Source: Acridotheres tristis | Lineage: Eukaryota; Chordata; Aves; Passeriformes; Sturnidae | Length of the DNA: 64,000 bases | Reading direction: 5' to 3' | NCBI GenBank assembly: GCA_037013685.1 | Contig: CM072885.1 | Coordinates: 3,194,199-3,258,198, forward strand | In this document: piece by piece, positions 48,337-59,968 of the stretch | Numbering within the stretch: the first letter of the stretch is position 1 | Layout of the letters: each line of letters begins with the position of its first letter | Notes under the pieces: model-generated | Databases searched by the model: none | Seen by the model: the letters and a program-made list of their open reading frames with translations, nothing else | What the model was told of the DNA's origin: nothing | Program-made: the position numbers and the translations under genes

Positions 48337-49883
48337 TCTATATATCTATTAAGTTAGATAATAAGATAGTCAGATGAATTTTAGTCTTACAGGATGAGTA
48401 ACATAAATGGACTTTCCAGATAATTCTTGGTGTGATGCGGGGCAGAGAGGGTCATGCTCTTCAGAGTACTGTAAGAAGTCACCAGCTGTGGGTCATGTTC
48501 TCAGTTTCCAGCTCATGGATCACCACATCATTGATCCAGGGCTTGAAAAGAGAAAAAAGACAAGATGTCTTGGTTCAGAGCAGGACTGTGTGTAGCTCAA
48601 TATCCTAAATGCAGTGGAAATGGAGAGATGAGTGTCAGGGAGAAGAATAAGAAAATAGTAAATGTCCAAGGTGGCTTGTTAAGCCTTCAGCAGCCCTCAG
48701 CTCAGACCCTTCCCAGCCAAAGGTGGGCTTTGTGCTTTAGAGGCTGTGGCAGCTTTCTCTCCCAGGAACCCTTTGAACTTCCTGTCCTACCTGCCTTATT
48801 CCAAATGCTGATGATAAGAAATTACTCCACTGAGTGTCTGGCCATGCAAATGGAAGCATCCCTGCTATTCCAAACCTGTACTGCCTCTGAAAGGACACAA
48901 AGCCCCTTGCTGGGTCGCCAGCATCCCAGGGAGATTTTCAGCAGTTTTCTCATAAAGGAATGATCTTACTGACTGCTGAGAATCACGTCAGCAATGAGAT
49001 AAACAAAATGGAACAGCTGGCTGTGTGAGAAATTCCTGCAATGGTGCCTTTGACTGTACAGGAACATCCATCATCACAGCTGAAGATGGGCATCAGCAGG
49101 AATCCCAAGCACCCACAGGAAGGGCTGCCCCCCTCCCCTCAGTGCTTGCATTGCAGCAGCCATTGTGCTGATAAGACAGAGGTGTTATCCCTCGTGCTTG
49201 CTGCTACCATCTGCTTGGCCCCTTCATTTTCTCTCTCCACGTGTCTGCAAGTTCAGAGTCTGGGGTTGGATAATGTGGAAATGCAGGGTGAGCAGCAGGA
49301 CACCCCTTGCCCAATGTCAGCTGAGAGGCAGGACCCCAAGTGCATCATTTGTGTTCAGGATTGGGTGTGACAGGAGGAGCTGTGTCTGTGTGAACCTGGA
49401 TGGGGCCAGAGACATGTAGGAAGTGCAGCAGTGCTGTTCTTTCCCTGCCCAATGCCCCATGAGATTCAAGCCCAGCTCAGCATTGCAGGGGGCTGAGCAG
49501 AGTCCATGCCCAGCTGCAGGTGTCTGCTGTGGGGAGGTGCTCAGAGCAGGAGGGAGGTGGCAAAAGGTGACCTTGTCCAAGGGCTGTGCCTCAATTGCAA
49601 GATAATTTGCAGTGAGAGATGATTACACTCGTGGTGGGTTTGTCTCCTTCCTCACCCAGGCTGACTTCTCCCACTGCTGCCATCTCCTCTGGGCACCTAA
49701 ACCCTGGTTTAGGTTTCCCCCTTATTGCCCTCATGATTTTTCCATCACCAGGAGGACAGAAATTACTCCTTTCCTGGTCTCTCATTATCCCCTCCTGTGC
49801 CAGCTCTGTCCCCCTGCACAAAAAGCCTCCAGGCCATGCCCAGCTCTCTCCAATCTGAGTGTCCCTCTGCATTTGCCTTGCAG
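48337..49883 (+). other. 5'-UTR intron of copy 3
   Basis: Noncoding, about 1.5 kb, ending with acceptor 'catttgccttgcag' at 49883. The text is almost identical to 58364-59934. Identical 60-132-codon frames shared by the two units are by-products of duplication. Confidence 0.6.
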
Positions 49884-49917
49884 GGGAGCAAGAGCCCTTC
49901 ACTGAAATCCTGCCACG

Positions 49918-52709
49918 ATGCTGGGGCTGCTGCTGCTGCAGGTGTTGGTGAGCTGCCTCTGGCTGGGATGCAGTGAGGTGGTGAAATCCTTTGAAACTTC
50001 TTGTCCTCAGTTTTTCTATGCGAAGTACATCCCAAGTGAAGGCTTGCATCCACAGAATGCAGCTAGGATATGTCAGAGTTTTGATGACGCGTATCACTAT
50101 GCCACCCTGTATGACAGAAACAGGAGAATTCCAGTGTACTCTGCTTACAAATACGACCCTGGATCTGCCAAGAGACCTCATAAGTGGTGGTATGTTGAGC
50201 CCCAGGTGAGTGTCTCTCTTACAGCACATCATCCTCCACCCACTCAGAGATGAGCTGCAATATTTAAATTACCACTTCTATTTCCTACCACCCCACTGCA
50301 CACATGCAAATGGACGCACTGGATGGGAATTTTCTCCTTTAACTTCAAACGCCTGCAACACATGGTTCCTCTGATGCATCTGAGACATCAGCAGGAGAAT
50401 GAGATGAGTCATATCCCAAAGATTCCCAGTTTTCTGCCTTGACCTCACAGAAATAGAAAATCAGATTACTTTGCATTATATTACGAAGTCAAATGATTCC
50501 TCTCCCTGTGCCCTGCCGTGGTGGGGGACCAAGTGATGGGGAAAAGGCACCCAAGGGAGGCTAAACTTGAGGGAACAACTGTCCTGCTGTGATCTGCTCC
50601 TTAATTTGCCCTGAGTTGTTCTGCACCCCTGACAGAGCTCATTTGCTCCCAGTGAAGAGTCAAACAGGCTTGGTGAGGGGTGTGAGAGAAGTGAGGGGAA
50701 ACTCAGAACGGGTGAGATGGCCCAGGGACAAAGCCTTGTGGGGAAAGGCACAGGAGATGAGAGGGTCAGCTTAACTGTGGAGAGATTTCTGGAGTGATGT
50801 TTCAGGCAGTGAAAAGTGAGGAGCATCAGTGTCTCTCCAGTCAGAAGGGTGTGATCTCCATGCATGGGCAGTGACCCCTGAGCACCCCTGAGCACCTTTG
50901 GCTCAGGCTTGGTCCAGAAGGATCCAGCAGACAGACAGAACTCCAAAGCTATGGAGCCCTCACAAATGTCCTTCAGATACACTTTAGTAGAACAGACCAG
51001 GCAAGTTGCAGAAGAGAAAAAGAGGCAATTCCTGTCATTGCAAAGGACAGAGCTGCAGGATGGCATTTGGGGGAAGAATAACCAGAGAAGGGAACCACAC
51101 GCCCTACTCCAGAGGATGGCTAAATATGCTTCCCTACAGATGAACAAAAAGATGATGTAATGAAAAAATAATATTTTCATCTTATGACCCATAGGAACTT
51201 GAGCAACAATACTTATCTTTCTGCAAAGTAGCCTTCACATTCTCTCTTTTTGTAGAATCATGTAACAGTTTGTGTTGGAAGGAACCTTAAAGATCATCTC
51301 AATCCAACACCCCTGCATGGGTCAGGCCACTTGCCACTAGACTATCATGCTCCAAGCCCTATCCAACTTGGCATTTTCATCCTGGATCTTGAACCCAGGC
51401 CACCAAAAAAAATCTTTGATTTTGTTAACATCCCCAGGACTCTGTTGAGCTTACAGAGCCCTTTCAGAGGCTGATCATTTGTAACTTCTTTTGAGTGATG
51501 CTGCAGAAAATGCTCCCTGGCCCAGATCAGCTCTCAGACACATTCTTAGCACTGCTGGAACGGATTCCATTTACATGGAGATCTTTTGGCTTACTGAAAA
51601 AATATGTTCATCCTTGAACAAACTGCAGCCCTTCCAGGGCAACACATCTCCCTGTGTATGTGGTTTAGAGGAAGCAACCTCTGGTGTTCGAGGATTGGGG
51701 TACATCTGTAGCAACCACACATAAAATCACAGAATCACAGAATCACAGCATGGTGTGAGGGGATCGAGGGAGAGCCCTGGGCAGATTTGTTTTGTGGAGA
51801 CAGGAGGAAAGAGAAGCAGATTTGTCAGAGAAGGTGTCTCACAAAAGTCACCTTTCAATCCTAGGAGTGGGAAATGCTCCTTGTCTCATGCATCCATCCA
51901 TGCTCTCAGCACAGGCTGCAGGCTGGATAATAAAGATCACAAGTCAAAATGAGACAAGTCACATTCTGAGCTGCTTTCTCTATAAAGATTTAATGCTCAT
52001 GCAGGAGGGGCATGTCTGTGATTTCTCTTAGATTGATGCATTTTCCTGCACTGAGATGAGAAAAAATGGGATTTTGACCATCAGGGACTTCTGCTCCAGG
52101 GAAATCTCCATTACTCCCATTCTCCATTCTAACACCTCTTTCTCTTTCCCTGTCCAGCTGATAAGTGACAATAATCTTAGAGAGATGGAAAGAGAGTTGG
52201 TCCTCATACATCAATACAAATTCACCGTAGACAAAATCATAGCAAGCCAGGCTGTCCTTGAAGACTACAAACAAATGACTGGTTTGGACCGTGGTCATAT
52301 GTGCCCCAATGGCCATATGAATAGTAAAAAAAACAAGACAGCAACCTTCACCCTCACCAATATAGTGCCCCAGGACAGCACACTCAACAAGGGCAGGTGG
52401 AAAACCTATGAGTATAAAACAATGTCCGACAACAGCAAGGGCTGTACAGAAACCTATGTCATCACGGGTGCTGTGCCTGGGAACACCAAGGTCGCCAATG
52501 GAAGGGTTAATGTACCCAGCCACATCTGGTCAGCTGCCTGCTGCCTGGTGGACGGAAATCCCACAAGGGCTTGGGGTGCCATCGCTGAGAACAAAAAGAA
52601 CAGGATTTACAAACTCAAGCTGGGGGATCTGGAGAACAGATTGACCAATCTGTATAAGAGGGGAACGGTTACTCTGTTCGACAATGCCTGTCCCCGGCAA
52701 AAAGCCTGA
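49918..52709 (+). CDS. ENDOD1-like: ENDOD1-like secreted DNA/RNA endonuclease, copy 3 (279 aa)
   Basis: Two coding exons, 49918-50205 and 52158-52709, are joined in phase 0 (donor cag|gtgagt, acceptor 'ccctgtccag'). The ATG exon likely starts at 49884. The signal peptide is about residues 1-19. The canonical DRGH lies at 140-143 with His143 as general base, and Asn164, Asn173 and Glu181 are at Serratia-nuclease spacing, so activity is expected. Conserved cysteines in 'SCPQFFY', 'RICQ', 'DRGHMCP', 'GCTETYV', 'SAACC' and 'NACP' suggest disulfides suited to an extracellular protein. The protein ends soon after the nuclease domain with no membrane segment, whereas human ENDOD1 is about 500 aa. 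The intron of about 1.95 kb contains a CR1 piece. Promoter and 3' flank are nearly the same as copy 4, but the mature sequence is very different. Confidence 0.9.
51257..51370 (-). mobile_element. CR1 tip in the coding intron of copy 3 (antisense)
   Basis: 'agaatcatgtaacagtttgt', 'gttggaaggaaccttaaaga' and 'atgctccaagccctatccaa' mark an antisense CR1 tip. The intron of copy 4 carries it at 61287-61400; the shorter intron of copy 2 does not. Confidence 0.75.
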
Positions 52710-52749
52710 CATTCTTGATGGAAAAGGCTCAGGAGATTTTCCCACATGT

Positions 52750-53580
52750 CACTCAATCACAGAATGGGTTGGTTTTAATGGGACATTAAAGCCTTCAAGA
52801 TCATCTCATTTTGACCTGCCTGCCAAGGGCAAGGACACCTTCCACTACCCAGGCTGTTCCAAGCCGTCCCCAGCCTGACCTTGAACACTTCCAGGGATGG
52901 GGCAGTCAAAACAGCTCTGGGTAACTTTTGCTCGTACCTCAGCCTGCTCCCAGGAATTTCCTTCTTTAGAATATCCCTGCCCTCCATCAGTGTGAAACCA
53001 TTCCCTCTTGTCCTGTCACTCCATACCCTTGTCCAAAGACCCTCTCCAGCCCTCTTAGACATCCTGGAGGTACTGGACTCTCTGGAGTCTTCTCCAGGCT
53101 CAACATCCCCAGCTCTCTCACCCTCTCCCCAGAGCAGATGTGCTCCAGCCATCAGAGCACCTTCATGGCCTGCACTGGACTTCACTCCAGCAGCTTTGTA
53201 TCCTTCTTGTGCTGTGGGCCCCACAGCTGGAGGCAGCACTGCAGCTGGGCTCTCACCACAGCAGAGCAGAGGGGGACAAATGTCCTGTGCAGCTTCTGTG
53301 CTGCTTCCTTGTCTGCTGTGTTTCCAGCTCTGTCCCTCAGGGCACCTCCTCCTCTGCCCAAAGGCACAAAGACGTGGGCAGAGCCTCCAGCTGCTTTGCT
53401 TTGCTGCCCATCTCAGGAGAGAGCTCTCAGGGACGAGTCCTCTCCTCCTTAGCTGTCCCCTGACAGTGTGCAGCTGACTTGTCCCTCACCTCCTTAGCAA
53501 GGCTGTGGGACCAGGGCACCTCAGGCTGCCCAGACATCTTGTCTGCACATCTCCATGTCTGCAGATCCCCAAACCCCAAC
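52750..53580 (-). mobile_element. CR1 LINE fragment downstream of copy 3 (antisense)
   Basis: About 0.8 kb of antisense CR1 ('actcaatcacagaatgggtt', 'cttgaacacttccagggatg', 'ctgtgggccccacagctgga', 'ttgtctgctgtgtttccagc'). Frames of 104-198 codons here are repeat shadows. It is the same insertion as at 62830-63660. Confidence 0.8.
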
Positions 53581-53690
53581 AAGGATTCTGGACAACGTGC
53601 TCTAGCTCATCCTGCTTGAGCCTGGAGTGTGGACTAGAAGATCTTGAGAAGTCCCTCCAAAACCCAACAATTCAGTGATTCTGTGATCCT
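53581..53690 (+). mobile_element. CR1 3' tip (sense) abutting the antisense CR1, unit B
   Basis: 'gctcatcctgcttgagcctg', 'gtggactagaagatcttgag' and 'cagtgattctgtgatcctgg' form a sense CR1 terminus joined to the antisense copy, as after copies 1 and 4. Confidence 0.7.
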
Positions 53691-53990
53691 GGGACATGCT
53701 TTTGTGTGCTTGCTTTTGAAACTGCACCTTGAGACCTGCACCTGTTGTATCAGACAGGCAAGCTTTGGCATCAGATACATAGAAAGCTTTGAGCAGCCAA
53801 AGCTACATTCCTGTGATGTACTCCTTGCAAACCTTAATTCTCTGCTCTGCTTCTGAAGCTTTTCTGCAACTTATGGGAAATTGATCAGGGGAAATGTATT
53901 CAGTGGTTGTAAAAGATCATTCTGTTCCACATATTTTCATTTTCATTAGCTCAAAATAAAATTTATTTGCCGCAGTGCTGGATTGCAGGG

Positions 53991-55428
53991 TGTGATGGGT
54001 TGACTTGGGAAGAAGAAACTCAGAGCAAGTTCTCTCTAAGGGAGCTTCCTCTGTGGGGATTGGGACACCTTCAACAGCCAATGGGAGAAAGTTAGTCCGC
54101 TCTGTGAACACATATTTCAAAGGAGGTAATCCGGAACTGAGTCTCTTTGTCTTTTCGGAGGCAGTGCAGGTAACACCAACCCGAGCTTCCCCCTCCCATG
54201 CAGGGGGAGGCTCGGGAGGCCGTGTGGGCCCCGTTTGCAACAAGGGGACCCGATAGCCGGGAGGAGGAGAGGCTCGTTGATAAGACCTCCACAGCTTCCT
54301 CCTCCACGGGCCTGCGGCTCTGGGATGGGGGGCCCGGTTCCTGCCGCTGTCGGAAGGGCCGGGCCTGCCCAGGCCCCATGCGGCCTGGGGGAGGCAGCCG
54401 GGCCCTGTTTGGGAAGCAGGGGTGGCCATGAGCAGGGCCAGGCCCTGTCTGGGGAGCAGGGGTGGGGTGGCCATGAGCAGTGTGGGGCAGCAGCACAGCC
54501 CCAGAAAGGCTGATTGACACCTCAGCTGCCCCCCCCCCGCCCAGAGCGGCCTGAGCCTGGCCCAACTCTTGTAGTTGTGTTAAACTTTAACTCTTTAGTG
54601 CTCAGGTAAGATTTGCAAAACCTCCGGCCTTCCTTTGAATATGAAAGGGAATAAGAAGATTTCTGAAATCAGTGAAGCACAAGCTAAGTTTTTTAGATGG
54701 AAGGAGAATGAGGAGATGTTGTCAAGATGGCTGAAAATCCTTTTCTAAGATTGTAGGGATGAACTGATGTACTGAATATTCCTATAAACCATGGAGAAAG
54801 ACATGGGGGATTGGAGATGTTCCATTTGATGGATGATTTGACCAAAAAGCACCTGTGTTGAGAGTCTTTTGCCCCGAGGAAAGAAGGGGATCTCGGTTTT
54901 CTGAGGATGAAGCATGAACAGAGAGAAAAGAAATGAAGAGAAACTTTCTGTGGAACATTTCATTCTTAAAAGTAATACCCCATGAGACAGACATGGCCCA
55001 CATCTACAGCTTTGGGAAGGCTGTGGAGTTGAGAGGAGTGTCACGATTGCAGGTTCCTCGGCGGATGCAAATCATGAAAAATGAAACCACGAGATGACTG
55101 TTTTCTTCCTTCTTGTGGAAAAAATCCCTACAGCTTCAACAAGAGAAGGCTTCTCTCTCTGGAAGTGAACTGAAAAAGACTAAGTTGGGAACTGACCGAA
55201 GTAGTTGTTATATGTTTGTTTTGTTGTTATGAAGGTTGGGAAAAAGAAGGAAGGAGTGGTCTGAAAAAATCTTATTCTGAATTTGTTTTTTTCCCCCATC
55301 TTTGTTTGTGTAGTTAATAAATTTTTTTTATACTCTCTTAAGTTTTAGGCCTGCCTTGCTTTTGCTCCTGGTTCTGTCTCACAACAGAAAAATGAGTTTA
55401 TTTAAATTGGCAAATCAAAACGAAGACA
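53991..55428 (+). mobile_element. Young solo LTR (ERV type) at the unit B/C junction
   Basis: A 1438-bp element begins TG ('tgtgatgggttgacttgg') and ends CA ('aaacgaagaca'). It is flanked by a perfect 5-bp duplication CAGGG (53986-53990 and 55429-55433). The empty site is visible in unit B near 45398 ('ttgcagggccatg') and unit A near 37496. It contains a G+C-rich CpG-bearing middle (54.18-54.56 kb), a roughly 42-bp internal duplication near 54402-54480, and a 'gttaataaatttttttta' tail region that may hold its poly(A) signal. No retroviral coding sequence is present. The 5-bp duplication fits ERVL- or ERV1-type integration. Confidence 0.8.
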
Positions 55429-55433
55429 CAGGG

Positions 55434-56194
55434 TCATGTCTTATATAAACCACAAGTTGCTTCTCACTGAAATTTCTACAACCACCAGTAATGTCACAGT
55501 GTCCAGAGCACCCTTGCAGGACATTGGGGATCCAAGTGCAATCTGAGGATGCCATAACACCCACACAAGTGTCAGCATCAGACACCAGTTATTCTCCTGT
55601 GAATGGGCATGGACAAAGTGGGCCAAGGTGCCAACAGCTCATACAAGGTACCCCCACGGCTCCAGCAATGAGACTTGCAACTTTGATGTCCTCAGTCTTG
55701 ATCTTTTAGGGGTGGGGACCTGTGCAACAAAGAGTTCAAAAAGTTCTGTGTCTTCAGGGTCTTCTGGGATTGCCCCACTTTTCCCCTGGGACGGGTTTAC
55801 CCTGTGTCATGCAGCTCTGTGGGGTTGGGGGATACTCTGGGGGTTTCTGAAGCTTTATGGCCCCTTCTAATGATGTGACCAGGGTTGGCTCCTGCTTTGT
55901 TATGTCACTTGGGCCTCACCAGAAAGGAGTAATTTGGCCCAGCTCTGCCAGATCTGCTTCTCCTTGGCCTTCTCCCTCATTCTCGCTAAACCCCACATTG
56001 TTTAAGGCATCAGTCCCAGGTTAACAGTGACAAAAGGAAACACATGACTCAGCCAGTTTTTTGTAGAAAAACTTCAGTCTAACACAGTTTTCTGGATACT
56101 TCTGGTTGTAACAACTAACTCCTCTTTCTATTATTCCTGGGCATTTGGAAATGGAAGGAAATGAATCCAGTTTAGTTTGAGTGAATGAATGATC
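55434..56194. other. Intergenic spacer of array unit C
   Basis: Nearly identical to 45398-46160, with no gene. It marks the start of the second copy of the roughly 10-kb duplication. Confidence 0.6.
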
Positions 56195-56460
56195 ATTGAA
56201 CCACAGATGATTGTTTGTTGGAAAGGACCTTAATGACCAGCTAGTTCCATGCCCTCTCATGGACAGGGACACCTTCCACTATGCCAGGTTGCTCCAAACC
56301 CAAGCCAGTGGGGCCATGGACACTTCCAGGGATGGGGCAGTCTCAGCTTCTGTGGGCAACCTGTGGTGGGGGTTCAACGCCCCCACTGTACCAAATACCT
56401 TCCTAATATCCAATCTATACCTACATTCAGTCCAGTTCAAGCTGTTTCACCTCATCTTAA
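56195..56460 (-). mobile_element. CR1 fragment (antisense), unit C, interrupted by an LTR
   Basis: Duplicate of the CR1 piece at 46161-46426, with the same LTR breakpoint. Confidence 0.7.
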
Positions 56461-57048
56461 TGTCCTGGTTTAACCCCAGCCAGCAGCCACGCTACCACAC
56501 CCACTCCTTCACTACCCAGACACCGGGATCAGGGAGAGAACTGAAAGAGTAAAAGCTGGAATACTCGTGGGTGGAGATAAAGACAATGTAACAGGAAACC
56601 AAAAGCTGTGCACACAAGCAAAGCACATTCAAGGAATTCTTTGCCCATTTCCCACGGATAGAAAGGGCCTCAGCCAACTCCAGGAGAGCAGGGCCCCATC
56701 CCACCTAAAAGTTACCTGGGAAGACAAAACTCAACACTCCAAATGTCCACTCCTTCCTCTCACTTTATATACTCAGCATGATGTCACATGGTCTGGAATA
56801 TCCCTCTGATCAGTTAGGGTCACCTGTCCTGACTGTGTCTCCTCCCAACCTCCCAATTACCCCCAGCCTCCTGGCCAGCCTGGCAGGAGCACAAAAAGCA
56901 GAAATGGCCTTGGCTCTGTGAAAGCTCTGCTCAGCAATGACCAAAAATATCTCTGTCATATCAACTCTGTCTGCAGCAGAACTCCAAAAACACAGCCTCA
57001 TACCTGCCAGTGTCAAGAAAATTAACTCTGAACCCAGCAGATCTAACA
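56461..57048 (+). mobile_element. Solo LTR (ERV type), unit C
   Basis: Duplicate of the LTR at 46427-47024, with the same TG and CA ends and the same CR1 flanks. It is about 10 bp shorter; one visible loss is a 'cttcctt'-type segment near 56750. Confidence 0.65.
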
Positions 57049-57405
57049 AGTCCATACCCTTGTCCAAAGTCTCGCTGCAGCTCTCCTGGAAGCTCCTAAA
57101 GTCCTGGCAGGTGCTCTGAGGTATCCCCAGAGCCTTCTCCTCCCCAGACGGCTGGGATGAAGCTGTTACAAAGCCATGGCCATCAGGTAAGAGAGTATTT
57201 GTTGCCTGGCCATAGGAATGATGTTATGTGAGGCTGCAGAAGAGCAGCCTGTGACTATCTGAGTGTACCCAGAGACAGGCCAGTCCATCTCATGTCACCA
57301 GAGATGTTGTGTTGGGAACAGAAACACATGTAGGTGCTGGAGCAGCAGCAGCTGCAGCTGGTGGCATTGATGAAATGATCAAGGAAGTCACCAGACCTTG
57401 CTTAT

Positions 57406-57785
57406 TGATCCTTAGATATACCATGCTGCAAGTCAGCAAATTTGGCAGAAATTCTGAGGAAACTATTACAAACAACTGTCAGCACATTTCATGGTGGGTA
57501 TTAACAAAGTTCCCTAAATAAAAATAGAATACCTCTCTTTTCTGTGGACTTCCCTGCTTATAAAAAAGTGCAAATTCAAGACTGGGCATATATTGAACTG
57601 ATCCTGATACACCATACTGCAAGTCACCAAATTTGGGAGAAATTCTGAGAAAACTATTACTAGCAACTGTCAGCACATTTCAGGATGGTGTCAACAAATG
57701 CCCAGAATAAAAATAGAAAACTTCTCTTGTCAGTGAATTTCCTATTTATAAGCAGGGGGAAATTAAAGACAGGCTATATATTGCA
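57406..57785 (+). repeat. Tandemly duplicated promoter block (2 x about 193 bp), unit C
   Basis: Copies begin at about 57406 and 57599, with the same internal landmarks as the block at 47382-47761. Each ends in a TATA-like 'tatatatt' or 'catatatt'. Because units B and C both have two copies, the duplication predates the 10-kb event. Confidence 0.8.
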
Positions 57786-57874
57786 GTGGCATTCCTGAGG
57801 ATTCAAACAGTCCTTTCTCCAGGGAGAAAACTGAAGGAACCGTTCAGCTGCCTGTTCTGAGACTCTGCTTCAAG
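57775..57874 (+). promoter_or_regulatory. Copy 4 distal promoter and predicted noncoding exon 1a
   Basis: TATATATT at 57775-57782. The predicted exon is about 57805-57874, ending at 'cttcaag|gtaagc'. It is nearly identical to the copy 3 element at 47750-47849. Confidence 0.5.
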
Positions 57875-58268
57875 GTAAGCTCCTGCTGCTTCCTCACCAT
57901 TCACTCCAGTATTCAAAGCTTTTCCTGAGCTTTACAATAAATAGATATAGATGAAGCCTAGGCTGGATTTGCTGATCTCTAAGGAGCAATCAGAGCTCAT
58001 ACATGCACTGAATTTTGCAGCACTTTAGTATTCCCTGTCAATCAGGAAGGCAAGGACAAAAGGAATGACTTAGGAAAGAAATTCAAGCCAGCTCACGTGA
58101 AAAATAACATCAAAATCTTGAATAACAAGGAGAGGTGAGTTTATTGAGCACCAAAACTCGACCTATGACCTTTTAAGAGACCTCTGGAAAAAATCAGGTG
58201 ACTGAACACCTGGAAAATTCCCTCTGAATGCTGTTTCGAAAATCAAACAACTAACTGCTTCGAGATCA

Positions 58269-58363
58269 TATAAAACAGCCAGTCTGAGACTGCAGCAGAG
58301 ACATTTCAAAGTTCACAACCACTTGTGAGCTGCAAGCAGAGTCCTGTGCTTCTCTTTCTCACG
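58269..58363 (+). promoter_or_regulatory. Copy 4 proximal promoter and predicted noncoding exon 1b
   Basis: TATAAAA at 58269-58275 with 'ctgagactgcagcagagaca' downstream and an intact donor (ctcacg|gtaggt, exon end 58363). It would splice to the acceptor at 59934. Confidence 0.6.
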
Positions 58364-59934
58364 GTAGGTTTTATTGTATATGTTTTATTGTATATGTGTA
58401 TTAGTTTAGATTTTAAGTTAGTCTGATAAGTTTTAATCTCAAGTGGGTAATCCTAAAGAACTATTCAGATGCTTCTCGGCTTTATTTGGGGCAGATAGGG
58501 TTATGCTCTGCAAAGTAATATAAGAAGTCACTGCCTGTGGGTCATGTTCTCAGTTTCCAGCTCATGGGTCACCACGTTCTGGGTGCAGGGCTTGAAAGGA
58601 GGAAAGGAGAAGATGTCTGGGTCAGAGCAGGGCTGTGTGTAGCTCAATATCCTAAATGCAGTGGAAATGGAGAGATGAGTGTCAGGGAGAAGAATAAGAA
58701 AATAGTAAAAGTGCAAGGTGGCTTGTTAAGCCTTCAGCAGCCCTCAGCTCAGACCCTTCCCAGCCAAAGGTGGGCTTTGTGCTTTAGAGGCTGTGGCAGC
58801 TTTCTGTCCCAGGAAGCCTTTGCACTGCCTGTCCTACCTGCCTTATTCCAAATGCTGCTGATAAGAAATTACTCCACTGAGTGTCTGGCCATGCAAATGG
58901 AAGCATCCCTGCTATCCCAAACCTGTGCTGCCTCTGAAAGGACACAAAGCCCCTCGCTGGGTCGCCAGCATCCCAGGGAGATTTTCAGCAGTTTTCTCAT
59001 AAAACAATGATCTTACTGACTGCTGAGAATCGTGTCAGGAATGAGAAAAAAAAAAAAAAAGGGACAGCTGGTTGTGTGAGAAATTCCTGCAATGGTGCCT
59101 TTGACTGTACAGGAACATCCATCATCACAGCTGAAGATGGGCATCAGCAGGAATCCCAAGCACCCACAGGAAGGGCTGCCCCTCTCCCCTCAGTGCTTGC
59201 ATTGCAGCAGCCATTGTGCTGATAAGACAGAGGTGTTATCCCTCGTGCTTGCTGCTACCATCTGCTTGGCTCCTTCATTTTCTTTCTCCCTGTGTCTGCA
59301 AGTTCAGAGTCTGGGGTTGGATAATGTGGAAATGCAGGGTGAGCAGCAGGACACCCCTTGCCCAATGTCAGCTGAGAGGCAGGACCCCAAGTGCATCATT
59401 TGTGTTCAGGATTGGGTGTGACAGGAGGAGCTGTGTCTGTGTGAACCTGGATGGGGCCAGAGACATGTAGGAAGTGCAGCAGTGCTGTTCTTTCCCTGCC
59501 CAATGCCCCATGAGATTCAAGCCCAGCTCAGCTTTGCAGGGGGCTGAGCAGAGTCCATGCCCAGCTGCAGGTGTCTGCTGTGGGGAGGTGCTCAGAGCAG
59601 GAGGGAGGTGGCAAAAGGTGACCTTGTCCAAGGGCTGTGCCTCAATTGCAAGATAATTTGCAGTGAGAGATGATTACACTCGTGGAGGGTTTGTCTCCTT
59701 CCTCACCCAGGCTGACTTCTCCCACTGCTGCCATCTCCTCTGGGCACCTAAACCCTGGTTTAGGTTTCCCCCTTATTTCCCTCATGATTTTTCCATCTCC
59801 AGGAGGACAGAAATTACTCCTTTCCTGGTCTCTCATTATCCCCTCCTCTGCCAGCTCTGTCCCCCTGCACAAAAAGCCTCCAGGCCATGCCCAGCTCTCT
59901 CCAATCTGAGTGTCCCTCTGCATTTGCCTTGCAG
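58364..59934 (+). other. 5'-UTR intron of copy 4
   Basis: Noncoding, 1571 bp, almost identical to the copy 3 intron except for an A-run at about 59045-59060 and scattered substitutions. The acceptor is 'catttgccttgcag'. Confidence 0.6.
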
Positions 59935-59968
59935 GGGAGCAAGAGCCCTTCACTGAAATCCTGCCACG

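Noticed and set aside
53917..54565. 185- and 157-codon minus-strand frames in the solo LTR
   Set aside because: The region is the G+C-rich part of an LTR, and the two frames overlap each other and plus-strand frames with no recognisable protein features.
39818..59656. Nearly identical 60-72-codon frames in the 5'-UTR introns of copies 2, 3 and 4 (39818, 49423, 59474)
   Set aside because: Conservation is explained by DNA duplication. The frames lie inside a predicted intron and show no coding-type substitution pattern that I can see.
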